NCBI GenBank assembly: GCA_014802015.1
Contig: JAAVDB010000010.1
Span: forward strand, 19,857-83,856
DNA length: 64,000 nucleotides
Direction of reading: 5' to 3'
Source: Bacteroides sp.
GTDB lineage: Bacteria > Bacteroidota > Bacteroidia > Bacteroidales > Muribaculaceae
This document shows, in pieces, positions 45,545-54,921 of this stretch. Position 1 is the first letter of the stretch. Every line of letters starts with the position of its first letter. A program made the translations under genes and the position numbers. The notes below the pieces were generated by a model that was not told where the DNA came from, did no database searches, and was given only the letters and a program-made list of their open reading frames with translations.

Positions 45545-47470
45545 ATGAGAAAGCATTTCATTACGATGGCTCTTGCGGCATTGACACTGATGCCTGCCGT
45601 GGCGGGTTCACGACAGTCCGACCCGGTTGTTATGACCGTCAACGGCAAGGATGTTCGTCAGAGCGAATTTCAATACCTATATAATAAAAATAATCTTCAG
45701 CAGGTCGCACCTCAGACAATCGATGAGTATGTCGACATGTTTGTGACATATAAGTTGAAAGTTGCCGATGCAGAGGCTGCCGGTATTGACACAACGGCGG
45801 CGTTTCGTAACGAGTTTAACGGCTATTGCATGGAACTCACAGCTCCGTATCTCCGTGATAAGAAGGTAGAGGACCGGCTGGTAGACGAGGCATACGCACG
45901 CATGAAGGTGTCACGCTGCGTGAGCCATATACTTGTGCCGCTTGGGATGACTCGTGCCGAGCGTAAAGCTAACCGTGAGAAACTCGATTCGATACGTGCG
46001 GCAATTGTTGCAGGTGCAGATTTCGGCGAGATGGCCATGAGGTATTCCGTAGATCGCTCTGCATTGCAAAACCGTGGCAATCTCGGATTTATCAATGCAA
46101 ATTCGTTCCCTTATCCTTTTGAGAAGGTAGCGTTCGACACACCTGTCGGAGCTATTTCAGAGGTGTTTGAGGATGCACCTTATGGATACCATATTATTAT
46201 GGTGACTGCCGAACGGCCTGCTTCGGGCGAAGTCTCGGCACGTCATATATTGAAACTCACTCAGGGCATGTCACCCGAGGAGGCGGCGATCCAGAAATCG
46301 CGTATAGATTCAATTGCCGGTCTTTTGAAAAACGGTGCTGATTTCGAAGCTCTCGCACGCGCTGAGAGTGAAGATCCCGGTTCGGCTGCCAGGGGCGGTA
46401 ACCTCGGATTTTTCGGTCGTGGCAGAATGGTTCCCGAGTTTGAGGAAGCTGCATTCTCGCTCAACCCAGGAGAGATTTCCGAACCGTTTGCGACAGCCTA
46501 CGGCTATCACATAGTGCAGACACTAGAGGTTAAGCCCATCCCTTCGCTTGAAGAGTGCCGTAAAGAAATACTTGCCGTATTCAATCGCGACATCCGTGCT
46601 AAATTACCTCAGAAAGAATATCTCAGTTCACTGCGTGAATCATCCGGCGTAAGTGTGGACAGCAAAGTGCTTGACGGAGTATATGCCCGTATTGACTCGT
46701 CTTCGGATTCGGATCAGGCATTTGAGGCGCTGAAGGTCGATCAGACTGTACTCGCGCACTTCCCCACCGGAGATGTCAAGGTGTCGGATGTAGCTTCCGG
46801 CATATCACTACGCCCCGGTATGGATCTCGCGCTTGCTTTTGAAGATGCTCTTGATGAAGCTCTGGACAATGCGACCGTTGATTTTGCCCGTCAAAATCTG
46901 ATGGCAAATAATGCTGATTACCGCAATCTTGTCAATGAGTATCGCGACGGTATTCTGTTGTTTGAGATAAGTAACCGTAAGGTCTGGGATCGCTCGTCCA
47001 CAGATGCTCAGGCGCAGCTTGATTACTTCCGTAACCATCGTGCGGACTATGCATGGGAAGCTCCGCGTTTTAAAGGTTATGTGGTCTTTGCCACCAGCGA
47101 TTCGCTCGCATCCGAGGTTAAAGGCTTTCTTGCATCAAAATCAGTATCGGCCGATGCACTTGCCGGCGAGATGTCTGAGAATTTTGGCCGAGATGTCAAG
47201 GTGGAACGCGTCCTTACCGCCAAGGGTGAGAATAATATCATAGACCAGATCGCATTCGGTGGTACACAGGCCGAACCGGTAGGACGATGGATAGCATGGT
47301 TCCCGTACGCGTATAAGGTGATTGATGCTCCCGAGGAACCGGCAGATGTCAAGGGCGCTCTTGCATCGGATCTCCAGCAGCATCTTGAGGCGGAATGGAT
47401 CAAAGATCTTCACAATCGATATAAAGTTAAGGTCAATAAGAAAGCCATTAAAAAAATCGCGTCGAACTGA
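45545..47470 (+). CDS. Periplasmic peptidyl-prolyl isomerase with two PpiC domains (SurA-like)
   Basis: A 641-residue exported foldase. A signal peptide ([21 protein letters not shown]) is followed by a SurA_N-like helical region, a first parvulin domain near residues 120-225 (S-H-I-L-V-P-L and G-N-L-G-F-I), and a second near 229-335 ([24 protein letters not shown]). A 300-residue helical C-terminal region follows, longer than in E. coli SurA. It probably assists outer-membrane protein folding. It stands alone between two terminators. No clear TAnnTTTG promoter was found in the 68 bases after the guaB terminator. Confidence 0.9.
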   Translation: MRKHFITMALAALTLMPAVAGSRQSDPVVMTVNGKDVRQSEFQYLYNKNNLQQVAPQTIDEYVDMFVTYKLKVADAEAAGIDTTAAFRNEFNGYCMELTAPYLRDKKVEDRLVDEAYARMKVSRCVSHILVPLGMTRAERKANREKLDSIRAAIVAGADFGEMAMRYSVDRSALQNRGNLGFINANSFPYPFEKVAFDTPVGAISEVFEDAPYGYHIIMVTAERPASGEVSARHILKLTQGMSPEEAAIQKSRIDSIAGLLKNGADFEALARAESEDPGSAARGGNLGFFGRGRMVPEFEEAAFSLNPGEISEPFATAYGYHIVQTLEVKPIPSLEECRKEILAVFNRDIRAKLPQKEYLSSLRESSGVSVDSKVLDGVYARIDSSSDSDQAFEALKVDQTVLAHFPTGDVKVSDVASGISLRPGMDLALAFEDALDEALDNATVDFARQNLMANNADYRNLVNEYRDGILLFEISNRKVWDRSSTDAQAQLDYFRNHRADYAWEAPRFKGYVVFATSDSLASEVKGFLASKSVSADALAGEMSENFGRDVKVERVLTAKGENNIIDQIAFGGTQAEPVGRWIAWFPYAYKVIDAPEEPADVKGALASDLQQHLEAEWIKDLHNRYKVKVNKKAIKKIASN

Positions 47471-47500
47471 TCAATACTATAGGATGTATCGGTTCTACTA

Positions 47501-47552
47501 ATAAAACCGTATCCCACTGATGCGAATTTACATCTGTGGGATACGGTTTTAT
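47501..47552 (+). terminator. Intrinsic terminator after the PpiC-domain gene
   Basis: A perfect 17-bp stem (47501-47517 with 47536-47552), extendable to 22 bp with one mismatch, encloses a short loop and runs into TTTTATTTTATAT. It lies 31 bases past the stop. Confidence 0.88.
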
Positions 47553-47626
47553 TTTATATATGATGTGTTTGAAAAAATGTCTAATTTTTTTAATCGATTT
47601 TTACTGATTCTGTCACAAAATTAACT

Positions 47627-47634
47627 TACCTTTG
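47627..47634 (+). promoter_or_regulatory. Promoter -7 box for the porin-like gene
   Basis: TACCTTTG matches TAnnTTTG and lies 35 bases before the ATG at 47669. The -33 region is T-rich but has no exact TTTG at the standard spacing. Confidence 0.6.
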
Positions 47635-47668
47635 CGCCGTAAAAACCTTAAATTTAAATATTATTCCC

Positions 47669-48691
47669 ATGAGGAGCCTATTAGCGTTTTTCGGCATAGC
47701 AACGGCTATGTGTGCTCATGCAGCCGATGTTGAGACCGATGAACTGATGAAATTTCAGGCCGAGGTGCGCCTGGACTATCAACGAGACTGGAATGACGGA
47801 GATGTCGTCAAGGATAATACCGGTTTTGAAGGTAAGTATATTAATTTTCGTATAGACGGCAAGATTACCGACGGTCTTACCTATTCGTGGCGTCAGCGTC
47901 TGAACAAGACTCACAAGGATGCGACTTTCTTCGATGCTACCGACTGGGTATATCTCAACTATGATTTCGGACGTTGGTCCGTGGCCGGTGGTAAGCAGGT
48001 GGTGGCTATCGGAGGATGGGAATATGATCGTGCACCGATTGATTTATACAGTTGCTCGGTGTTCTGGAATAATATCCCATGCTATCAGATAGGTGGCTCA
48101 ATAAGTTACCGTACATCAGCGTCCGATAAACTTACATTGCAGTTATGTGAGAGTCCTTTCCACTCCACAGCAGACCGTGATATGTATGCGTATAATTTAA
48201 TGTGGAACAGTCATCACGGCATATTTGACGCCATCTGGTCGGCCAATCTTATCGAGTATGCTCCTGGTCATTACATCAACTACCTCGCATTGGGTAATAA
48301 ATTTACCGTCCGTAAGGTATCGCTCGAACTTGACCTTATGAACCGTGCTTCATCTCATCAGACATTCTTCCTGCGTGACATGTCGGTAATGGGTGAGTTG
48401 AGTTATGTGCCGTCGTCAAAATGGAAAGTATTCGGTAAGATGACTTATGATGTCAACCATACTGATTCATCGGCCGATTTTTGCGTTCTGCCCGGAACCG
48501 AACTGAAGATGGCAGGCGCAGGAGTGGAATTTTTTCCTCTTGTCGGTAAGCTCGGCAGCCTTCGCCTTCATGCAAATATCTTCTATTCATGGGGTAAGAA
48601 CGGTAATGATGCCGATGTGATGCAGAACAAGAGTATGCTTGTCGACTGCGGAATTAAATGGAATATGAATCTCTTGTCACTCAAACGATAA
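47669..48691 (+). CDS. Porin-like outer-membrane beta-barrel protein
   Basis: A 340-residue secreted protein. A signal peptide (M-R-S-L-L-A-F-F-G-I-A-T-A-M-C-A-H-A) precedes a sequence of alternating polar/hydrophobic strands typical of a beta-barrel. F-R-I-D-G-K-I-T-D-G-L-T-Y-S-W-R-Q-R near residue 58 and V-A-G-G-K-Q-V-V near residue 105 resemble phosphate-selective porin (OprO/OprP-like) repeats. The last residues lack the usual terminal aromatic (ends L-S-L-K-R), which is odd for a barrel. The substrate is unknown. It lies 8 bases before the Gate-domain gene, so the two may form an uptake pair. Confidence 0.7.
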   Translation: MRSLLAFFGIATAMCAHAADVETDELMKFQAEVRLDYQRDWNDGDVVKDNTGFEGKYINFRIDGKITDGLTYSWRQRLNKTHKDATFFDATDWVYLNYDFGRWSVAGGKQVVAIGGWEYDRAPIDLYSCSVFWNNIPCYQIGGSISYRTSASDKLTLQLCESPFHSTADRDMYAYNLMWNSHHGIFDAIWSANLIEYAPGHYINYLALGNKFTVRKVSLELDLMNRASSHQTFFLRDMSVMGELSYVPSSKWKVFGKMTYDVNHTDSSADFCVLPGTELKMAGAGVEFFPLVGKLGSLRLHANIFYSWGKNGNDADVMQNKSMLVDCGIKWNMNLLSLKR

Positions 48692-48699
48692 TTACAGTC

Positions 48700-49869
48700 A
48701 TGGAACAAACCGAAACTACTGTTCAGAAACAGTCATTCTCATTATCCCGTTATATCCCTACAGGTGTGCCGTGTCTTGTGATTGTCATAGCACTGTTTTG
48801 GTATGTAGGTAAGATAATGGGGCTTGCCAATATGCTCAATACACTCATGCATACGGCCCATGACCTGTTGCTCAACACCGTGTTCTATCTAATGGGAATA
48901 TGTGTTCTCACTGGTGCAGTCGGGCGTCTGTTTGTAGAGTTTGGAGTGGTGAAACTCCTTGAGAATATACTGCGTCCTCTGATGCGTCCCTTGTTTAACC
49001 TCCCGGGTGTGGCGGCTCTCGGTGCCACAATGACATTTCTCAGTGATAATCCGGCTATTATATCACTCTCTCAGGATCGTCGTTTCTGCCGTTATTTCAA
49101 GAAATTCCAGTATATTTCGCTTACCAACTTCGGTACGGCGTTCGGTATGGGTCTCCTTGTCATTGTCTTTATGATAGGACAGGGCTATTTTGTCGAGCCT
49201 GTGATCGGTCTGTTCGGTGCATTCTGCGGGTGTATCGTATCGACACGTCTCATGCAGCGTTTTATCATCAAGGCATATCCGAATTATGCTATAGAGGATG
49301 CAATCGAGAAAGAAGCCGATACGATAGAGGAAGAGGTGGAACATGTCGAGACCAAGTCGGTATTCATCAGAGTGCTCAATTCACTTCTTGACGGCGGACG
49401 TACAGGTGTGGATGTCGGCATCGCCATTATCCCCGGAGTGCTTATCATTTCTACATTCGTTATGATTCTTACCTTCGGAGCTTCGGCCGAGGGTTACACC
49501 GGGGCGGCTTACGAAGGTATCGAACTTCTGCCCTGGCTTGCCGGAAAGATTAATTTCATCTTTGAGTGGCTGTTCGGATTCAGTGATCCACATCTGGTGG
49601 CTTTCCCCATTACAGCGCTTGGAGCTGTTGGTGCCGCTCTTGGCCTTGTGCCTAATTTTGCATCTCAGGGATGGATCGACGGCAACGCTATCGCAGTGTT
49701 TACGGCGATCGGTATGTGTTGGAGCGGTTATCTCAGCACGCACACCGCTATGCTTGACTCGCTCGGTTACCGCGAACTAACACCTAAGGCGATTCTCGCT
49801 CATACAATAGGAGGCATTGTGGCTGCCTTTGTGGCCCACATGGTGTACGTCCTGGTGACGATGCTTTAA
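48700..49869 (+). CDS. Nucleoside-recognition (Gate) domain membrane protein
   Basis: A 389-residue membrane protein with about nine helices and two Gate/nucleoside-recognition-like halves, related to YjiH and spore-maturation-type proteins. The start is ATG 48700; the upstream extension to 48658 overlaps the porin-like gene. S-D-N-P-A-I near residue 115 and the second-half L-D-S-L-G-Y-R-E near residue 355 are recurring elements. A charged cytosolic loop (E-K-E-A-D-T-I-E-E-E-V) lies near residue 205. The transported molecule is unknown; the neighbouring porin-like gene hints at a shared small solute. Confidence 0.78.
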   Translation: MEQTETTVQKQSFSLSRYIPTGVPCLVIVIALFWYVGKIMGLANMLNTLMHTAHDLLLNTVFYLMGICVLTGAVGRLFVEFGVVKLLENILRPLMRPLFNLPGVAALGATMTFLSDNPAIISLSQDRRFCRYFKKFQYISLTNFGTAFGMGLLVIVFMIGQGYFVEPVIGLFGAFCGCIVSTRLMQRFIIKAYPNYAIEDAIEKEADTIEEEVEHVETKSVFIRVLNSLLDGGRTGVDVGIAIIPGVLIISTFVMILTFGASAEGYTGAAYEGIELLPWLAGKINFIFEWLFGFSDPHLVAFPITALGAVGAALGLVPNFASQGWIDGNAIAVFTAIGMCWSGYLSTHTAMLDSLGYRELTPKAILAHTIGGIVAAFVAHMVYVLVTML

Positions 49870-49886
49870 GTCCGGCTATAAAATAC

Positions 49887-49936
49887 TGTTTCGAGGTCTT
49901 TATTCCTGTAATGCAAGGGATAAAGGCCTCGAAACA
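49887..49936 (+). terminator. Hairpin after the Gate-domain gene
   Basis: A 17-bp stem (49887-49903 with 49920-49936, one G-T pair) closes a 16-base loop, 17 bases after the stop codon. There is no strong T-run after it on the plus strand, so it may act as a weak terminator or RNA-stabilising end. Confidence 0.6.
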
Positions 49937-50000
49937 TATCCGTACATTGAGGCAATAATTGGTATGAAATTCTTTTTATGCATTATTGGAGATGAATTTG

Positions 50001-50032
50001 TTTGGCAGTTATGGAAACTTTGTTTACCTTTG
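50001..50032 (+). promoter_or_regulatory. Promoter for the cobalamin-riboswitch operon
   Basis: TTTG (50001-50004) and TACCTTTG (50025-50032) are spaced by exactly 20 bases, a full match to the Bacteroidetes promoter. Transcription should start near 50038, right at the 5' edge of the riboswitch. Confidence 0.8.
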
Positions 50033-50037
50033 ACGCA

Positions 50038-50232
50038 CGTTTTGGTTCCGTACATCATTGTGTGCGGTGAAAAGGGAACCGGGTGAGAATCCCGGACAGA
50101 CCCGCTGCTGTAATTCCTGCCATAACTCATCAGCCATAGTCAATCTTAGGATGACGCATCTACACGCCACTGCCCCTATGGGTGGGAAGGTCGGCCGATG
50201 AGTGGGATAAGTCAGAAGACCTGCCAGGACAA
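50038..50232 (+). ncRNA. Cobalamin (B12) riboswitch
   Basis: The sequence has the hallmarks of the cobalamin aptamer: a GGTTCC/GGAACC stem (50044-50049 with 50075-50080), the conserved GGGTGAGAATCCCGGACAGA and CCCGCTGCTG core at about 50081-50110, and the B12 box AGTCAGAAGACCTGCC at 50210-50225. In Bacteroidetes such riboswitches repress downstream transport genes when adenosyl- or hydroxocobalamin is plentiful. About 180 bases separate the B12 box from the receptor start; the switching element within that stretch was not identified. Confidence 0.95.
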
Positions 50233-50411
50233 CATATTAGTTTTGTAGTTTTCGGGAAATAAGACGGCAAAACAACATCTCACTCCCTCACTCTCCGTGT
50301 CAGTCGGTTATGTAATCCGTGGCCCGGTCATGTGCAGTGTGCGAAATGCTTGTGATGTATGTTTATTCCTCTTGTCGAGCGAAGACTATGATGTCAACAA
50401 TGTATTTTGCA

Positions 50412-52574
50412 ATGACAATGCACAGGAGGTCTATCCTAATATTATCACTAATAGCGTCTGCGCTGTGGCCCACGCGGGGCACAGCCACCATCATCTGTGA
50501 TTATGATTCGGTGGCTCAGGCCGATAGCGTATCACTTGGCGCAGTGACTGTATATGCCAAGACTCTGGGCAAAAAACTTGAGGAAGGAGCTTACAGTATC
50601 AATGCTGTCGAGGTGCTCTCAAACGTCAACCGTCTCGTCAGTCTTAACAATCTCGTTGACCGGTCAAGTGGAGTAAAAGTGCGCCGTCAGGGTGGGGTAG
50701 GATCGGATTTTGACCTGTCGATCAACGGCCTGTCAGGCAACTCTATCCGTTATTTTATCGATGGTGTGCCTCTTGACACCAAGGGCTCGGATGTAAATCT
50801 TGACAATATTCCCGTAAATACGGTCGAACGTGTTGAACTCTATAAAGGTGTAGTCCCGGCTTATCTCAGTTCTGACGCACTGGGTGGCGCGGTAAATATC
50901 GTTACCAAGCGGAGCCTAAGCAATTATCTCGACGTGTCATACGGCGCAGGATCGTTTCACACTCAGAGTGCGGATCTTACCGCCCAGTATTTCATCCCCG
51001 GAACAGCCGTATCCATACGTCCTACATTCAGTTATTCATATTCCAAGAATGACTACAAGATGAAAGGTGTCGAGGTGTGGGATGAAGATGCCGATAAATA
51101 TGTCTATGCAGATAGTAAACGTTTTCACGATGATTACCGTTCGGTGATAGCCCAGATAGAGGCGGGAGTGAGTCGTGTGTCTTGGGCTGACAGGTTCTAC
51201 ATCGGTGGATCGTTTGCCGCAGTGGACAAAGAGATTCAGACCGGAGCGATGCAGAATAAGGTATATGGAATGCCGACGCGTAATTCACACTCTTGGAATG
51301 TTTCCGCCGGATATGTGAAACGCTGGGACAAACTCAACACCCGTATAAACCTCTCGCACACGTGGGACCGAACCGAGACAGTCGATACGGCATTTCGCAA
51401 ATACAGCTGGGACGGGACATGGCTCCCTGCATCCGGCAATGAGATGACAGGTAAGGATCGAACTATCCGCATATATAACCGTCCGCTTACGGTGCTGAGT
51501 GCTGGAGGTGACTATGACATCAGCGAGCATCATAACGTGGCAGTGAACTATATGCTCAACCGTACATCCAACCGTCGCCATGACGAGCTGGACAAGACGT
51601 TTGAGCCTTCACGCGACGTGGTCACCAAGCAGATCATATCGTTGACATATACACAGACGTTCTTTGACACACGTTGGCAGACATCCTACTTCATAAAGGA
51701 TTATATAAACCGTAGCGATATACGCCAGACGGATAATGCTACCGTCACAGGCGCGGGACTCATAAAGCCCCATGAGGTCAAGAGCTATTGGGGGGCAGGT
51801 GTCGGGTCACGTTACCGGTTTTTCGAACCATTGGCTGTCAAGGCGTCTTACGAACACAGTGTGCGTCTGCCTCTGTCGCGTGAACTGCTCGGCAACGGCA
51901 CAACCATAATTCCTAACGTAGCTCTACACCCCGAGACGAGCAATAACTACAATCTCGGACTATTCGGCACGTGGCATATCGATGGCGAAAATATGCTGAC
52001 ATATAGTGCGGACGGATTCATACGGCACGTGCAGAATTACATTCGTGCGGTCGTGTCGGAGCGTGACGGCTATATGCAGTATACCAATGAGCCTGCTATA
52101 GATGTCAAAGGTGTTGATCTTGAGGTCGTATACACATGGCGTAATGCTCTCAGTGTGACGCTCAACGGCAGTTGGAGTGATGCGCGCAATCTGCGTAAGT
52201 ACAAAACAGACGGCAATCCGTCGGCCACATATAAAAATCGTGTACCTAACCGTCCGTGGATGTATGCCAATGCGCAGGTGTCATATACACTCCGAGATCT
52301 GTTCTGTCGTGATGACCGTATGCGTATCGAGTGCGACCATCAGTGGATTCACTGGTATTATCTCAACTGGGAGGCGTATGGAGCCAAGGAGTCCAAGGCT
52401 GTGATACCGACACAGTCCGTCACGGATCTTTCACTTGCCTATTCGTGGCATTCAGGACGCTATAACGTGTCGGTAGAGTGCACAAACATATTTGACCGAT
52501 TGGCGTATGACAACTATATGTTACAGAAACCCGGCCGGGCTGTATATGCCAAATTCCGTCTGTTCCTGAATTAA
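50412..52574 (+). CDS. TonB-dependent outer-membrane receptor, BtuB-like
   Basis: A receptor of about 720 residues for import of B12 or related compounds across the outer membrane. Several in-frame ATGs exist; 50412 or 50418 best fits a signal peptide (R-R-S-I-L-I-L-S-L-I-A-S-A-L). The plug domain includes R-Q-G-G-V-G-S-D-F-D-L-S-I-N-G near residue 80, F-I-D-G-V-P-L-D near 105 and the E-R-V-E-L-Y-K-G-V-V-P near 128, then G-G-A-V-N-I-V-T, all classic. There is no N-terminal carboxypeptidase-like domain, unlike SusC-type receptors. The barrel fills the rest. The riboswitch directly upstream supports corrinoid as ligand. Confidence 0.92.
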   Translation: MTMHRRSILILSLIASALWPTRGTATIICDYDSVAQADSVSLGAVTVYAKTLGKKLEEGAYSINAVEVLSNVNRLVSLNNLVDRSSGVKVRRQGGVGSDFDLSINGLSGNSIRYFIDGVPLDTKGSDVNLDNIPVNTVERVELYKGVVPAYLSSDALGGAVNIVTKRSLSNYLDVSYGAGSFHTQSADLTAQYFIPGTAVSIRPTFSYSYSKNDYKMKGVEVWDEDADKYVYADSKRFHDDYRSVIAQIEAGVSRVSWADRFYIGGSFAAVDKEIQTGAMQNKVYGMPTRNSHSWNVSAGYVKRWDKLNTRINLSHTWDRTETVDTAFRKYSWDGTWLPASGNEMTGKDRTIRIYNRPLTVLSAGGDYDISEHHNVAVNYMLNRTSNRRHDELDKTFEPSRDVVTKQIISLTYTQTFFDTRWQTSYFIKDYINRSDIRQTDNATVTGAGLIKPHEVKSYWGAGVGSRYRFFEPLAVKASYEHSVRLPLSRELLGNGTTIIPNVALHPETSNNYNLGLFGTWHIDGENMLTYSADGFIRHVQNYIRAVVSERDGYMQYTNEPAIDVKGVDLEVVYTWRNALSVTLNGSWSDARNLRKYKTDGNPSATYKNRVPNRPWMYANAQVSYTLRDLFCRDDRMRIECDHQWIHWYYLNWEAYGAKESKAVIPTQSVTDLSLAYSWHSGRYNVSVECTNIFDRLAYDNYMLQKPGRAVYAKFRLFLN

Positions 52575-52609
52575 TTTTTAAAGTCTGACAATTATCAAAA
52601 TTCCACGCA

Positions 52610-53878
52610 ATGAAAAAATTCAAATTCCTCTTTCTGCCGCTCATCGCGCTGTTCGTTTCTTTCGGCATCGTGAGTTGTTCTGACGATGATGATCCTGTCA
52701 ATGTGATAGAAGAACCACTGTTGGAAGACTACCATTTTGACCTCTGGGTGGCACTTGACCGTCATGGAGGCATGGGGCGAGACGTGCAGACACTGGTCCG
52801 TAGTCTCGGATCGCTTGATGCCGACCAGCCTCAGATTACATTTACCGGTACGGGAACCGAGGTGAATGCAACACTTACACTTGAGACAATCATCAAGGGC
52901 GCATACTATTATCAGGTGCCTGTGTCAGGTGACCGTTTTGCTAAGTATACTATTTCCGACAATAAGATAAATGTCGTGGCTTCACGTCGATTCGCTACAA
53001 ATACATACGCTGCGCGTAAGTATACACATGCGTGGACCGATGAGTCAACACTTGTAATTATGGCGGCCAACGGTGCCGCTGACAAGATCATCTGGACAAA
53101 ACTTAATGCAGATGATATGACGATTATCTCAGAGGGCGAACTTAACATCACAATGCCCGAGGGAGGAGCCCTTTATACGACATCAGGCCTGCTTTCATAT
53201 CGTAAGAGTGATAACAAGCTGTTTTACTTCTATTTTGCCAAGGCTGACAAGCGTTTCGGTGGCAAGCGCGTATGTCCGATGAAGGTGGCTGTGATCAACC
53301 CTGCCACGATGGCTGTAGAGAACGATACCGAATGCTTCATGGATTGCGAGATGGTAGGTACGGCTTATGGAGAACTTCTCCAGACAACAACATTCATCGA
53401 TGACAACAACAATCTGTATATTGCCTGCAAGACAGACGAGGCTGACGGCGAGCATTCTCATCTGCTTAAGATTCCTGCCGGTTCAACAGTATTTGACAAA
53501 ACCTATGACGGATATACGGCCGGTGGTAAACTGATCTCGGTGATGTATCTTGGCGGAGATAATATAATGGCTTATGCCCGCAACGACCAGATGGGTACAG
53601 GAATTGATGACTTCAGCCATTATTATACTGTCATTAATGTCAAAACCTGTCAGGCAGAACCTGTCAAGTATAACGGTCAGCAGCTGGCATACAGCGGCGG
53701 ACGATTCTCGTCACGTATGGCATACGTAAATCACAAGGCTTATATCGGAGTCGATGCTAAGGATGCCAATCCTGTCATCTATGTTTATGACGCTCTCACG
53801 GGTCAGACCACCAAGGGCGCCGAGATGGCATCGGGTTACTACTTAGAGCAGATCCGAGTAGTCGAGAATGTGAAGTAA
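52610..53878 (+). CDS. DUF4374-like lipoprotein, probably surface-exposed
   Basis: A 422-residue lipoprotein whose signal ends in I-V-S-C with Cys23, followed at once by S-D-D-D-D-P. Acidic residues directly after the Cys resemble the Bacteroidetes export signal that sends lipoproteins to the cell surface. The rest looks like repeated beta-strands, possibly a propeller, with segments such as Y-T-H-A-W-T-D-E-S-T-L-V-I near residue 140 that I associate with DUF4374. It lies 35 bases after the receptor gene and before a hairpin. By position it may be a ligand-capturing partner of the receptor, as BtuG is in Bacteroides, but homology to BtuG is not claimed. Confidence 0.78.
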   Translation: MKKFKFLFLPLIALFVSFGIVSCSDDDDPVNVIEEPLLEDYHFDLWVALDRHGGMGRDVQTLVRSLGSLDADQPQITFTGTGTEVNATLTLETIIKGAYYYQVPVSGDRFAKYTISDNKINVVASRRFATNTYAARKYTHAWTDESTLVIMAANGAADKIIWTKLNADDMTIISEGELNITMPEGGALYTTSGLLSYRKSDNKLFYFYFAKADKRFGGKRVCPMKVAVINPATMAVENDTECFMDCEMVGTAYGELLQTTTFIDDNNNLYIACKTDEADGEHSHLLKIPAGSTVFDKTYDGYTAGGKLISVMYLGGDNIMAYARNDQMGTGIDDFSHYYTVINVKTCQAEPVKYNGQQLAYSGGRFSSRMAYVNHKAYIGVDAKDANPVIYVYDALTGQTTKGAEMASGYYLEQIRVVENVK

Positions 53879-53923
53879 AGACTGATATAAAATATAATTA
53901 ATTCTCAACTTTTTTCTGCCCAT

Positions 53924-53967
53924 CTCCCGTGCGGATGTAGATATACGGCCGCACGGGAGTCTTTTGA
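53924..53967 (+). terminator. Intrinsic terminator between the DUF4374 and cbiK-like genes
   Basis: An 11-bp perfect GC-rich stem (CTCCCGTGCGG / CCGCACGGGAG) with a 14-base loop is followed by TCTTTTGATAAAAA. It lies 46 bases after the lipoprotein stop and splits the otherwise tight operon. No exact TAnnTTTG promoter was found between it and the next gene. Confidence 0.75.
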
Positions 53968-54016
53968 TAAAAAGCTGATAATATATCCATACGGTAATCC
54001 TGATTTGGAGTTTGTT

Positions 54017-54916
54017 ATGAATAGATTTATACTCATATTGTCATTTATGATGGCCACGCTGTCATCCAAAGGTCAGATATTCGAACTTGCACAAGGTGAT
54101 AAAGCAGCTCTGCTGATGGTGCATTTCGGTACCACCTATGACGACACGCGTGCGCTCACGATCGATGCCATAAACGCCAAGGCCGCAGAGGCATTTCCCG
54201 ACATGCGTATCGAAGAGGCTTACACCTCACGTATAGTAATGAAACGGCTTGCTGATCGTGGCATTGTCAAGCAGACTCCCCGCGAGATGCTGTTGCGTCT
54301 TGCCGCCGATGGTTATACGCACGTATTCGTTCAGGGAACGAATGTAATAGACGGTATCGAGGCAGAAAGCCTGAGGGATGAAGTGGCCTTCATGGCACCA
54401 TTTTTCAAAGACATACGCGTAGGACGTCCGTTGCTTTACTCGGTCGAGGATTGTGCGGAAGTGGTTGACGTACTGGCAGCGCGCTATGCCGGGTGTGTTG
54501 ATAAAAATTCATCCGTCGTCCTTATCGGACACGGTACTGACACTCCTGCCACCGCTATTTATTCACAGATTGACTATATGTTTGCATCTCAGGGACATCC
54601 TCAGTTTCATGTCGCGACTGTCGAAGGTTATCCTGAGTATGATACGACATTAGCACGTCTAAAGGCCGATAAGGTTAAATCCGTTACGCTCGTTCCGTTT
54701 ATGTTTGTGGCCGGCGATCATGCCCGCAATGACATCGATAGTGACTGGCGTGAAAAGTTAGAGAAGGAAGGTTTTAAAATCTCAACCGTTTTGGAGGGAC
54801 TCGGTCAGATAACGGGCATTCAGGACATATATATTGAACATATTCGTGCCGGCCTTGCATCGAAGCCACTCGGAGCCACCCAGCGCAAGAACGCATATAT
54901 AATCGAGAATCTGTAA
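54017..54916 (+). CDS. cbiK: Exported CbiK-type anaerobic cobalt chelatase homologue
   Basis: CbiK inserts cobalt into sirohydrochlorin. This 299-residue protein keeps the family's residues: V-H-F-G-T-T-Y-D-D-T near the start, the metal-site His in L-I-G-H-G near residue 173, Glu in V-E-G-Y-P-E near 207 and His in A-G-D-H-A-R-N-D near 238. Unlike cytosolic CbiK, it begins with a signal peptide (M-N-R-F-I-L-I-L-S-F-M-M-A-T-L-S-S-K-G), so it should act in the periplasm. A TTG four codons earlier is in frame, but ATG 54017 fits the signal. No other cobalamin-synthesis enzyme is nearby. It lies 5 bases before the CobN-like gene. Confidence 0.9.
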   Translation: MNRFILILSFMMATLSSKGQIFELAQGDKAALLMVHFGTTYDDTRALTIDAINAKAAEAFPDMRIEEAYTSRIVMKRLADRGIVKQTPREMLLRLAADGYTHVFVQGTNVIDGIEAESLRDEVAFMAPFFKDIRVGRPLLYSVEDCAEVVDVLAARYAGCVDKNSSVVLIGHGTDTPATAIYSQIDYMFASQGHPQFHVATVEGYPEYDTTLARLKADKVKSVTLVPFMFVAGDHARNDIDSDWREKLEKEGFKISTVLEGLGQITGIQDIYIEHIRAGLASKPLGATQRKNAYIIENL

Positions 54917-54921
54917 GAGAT

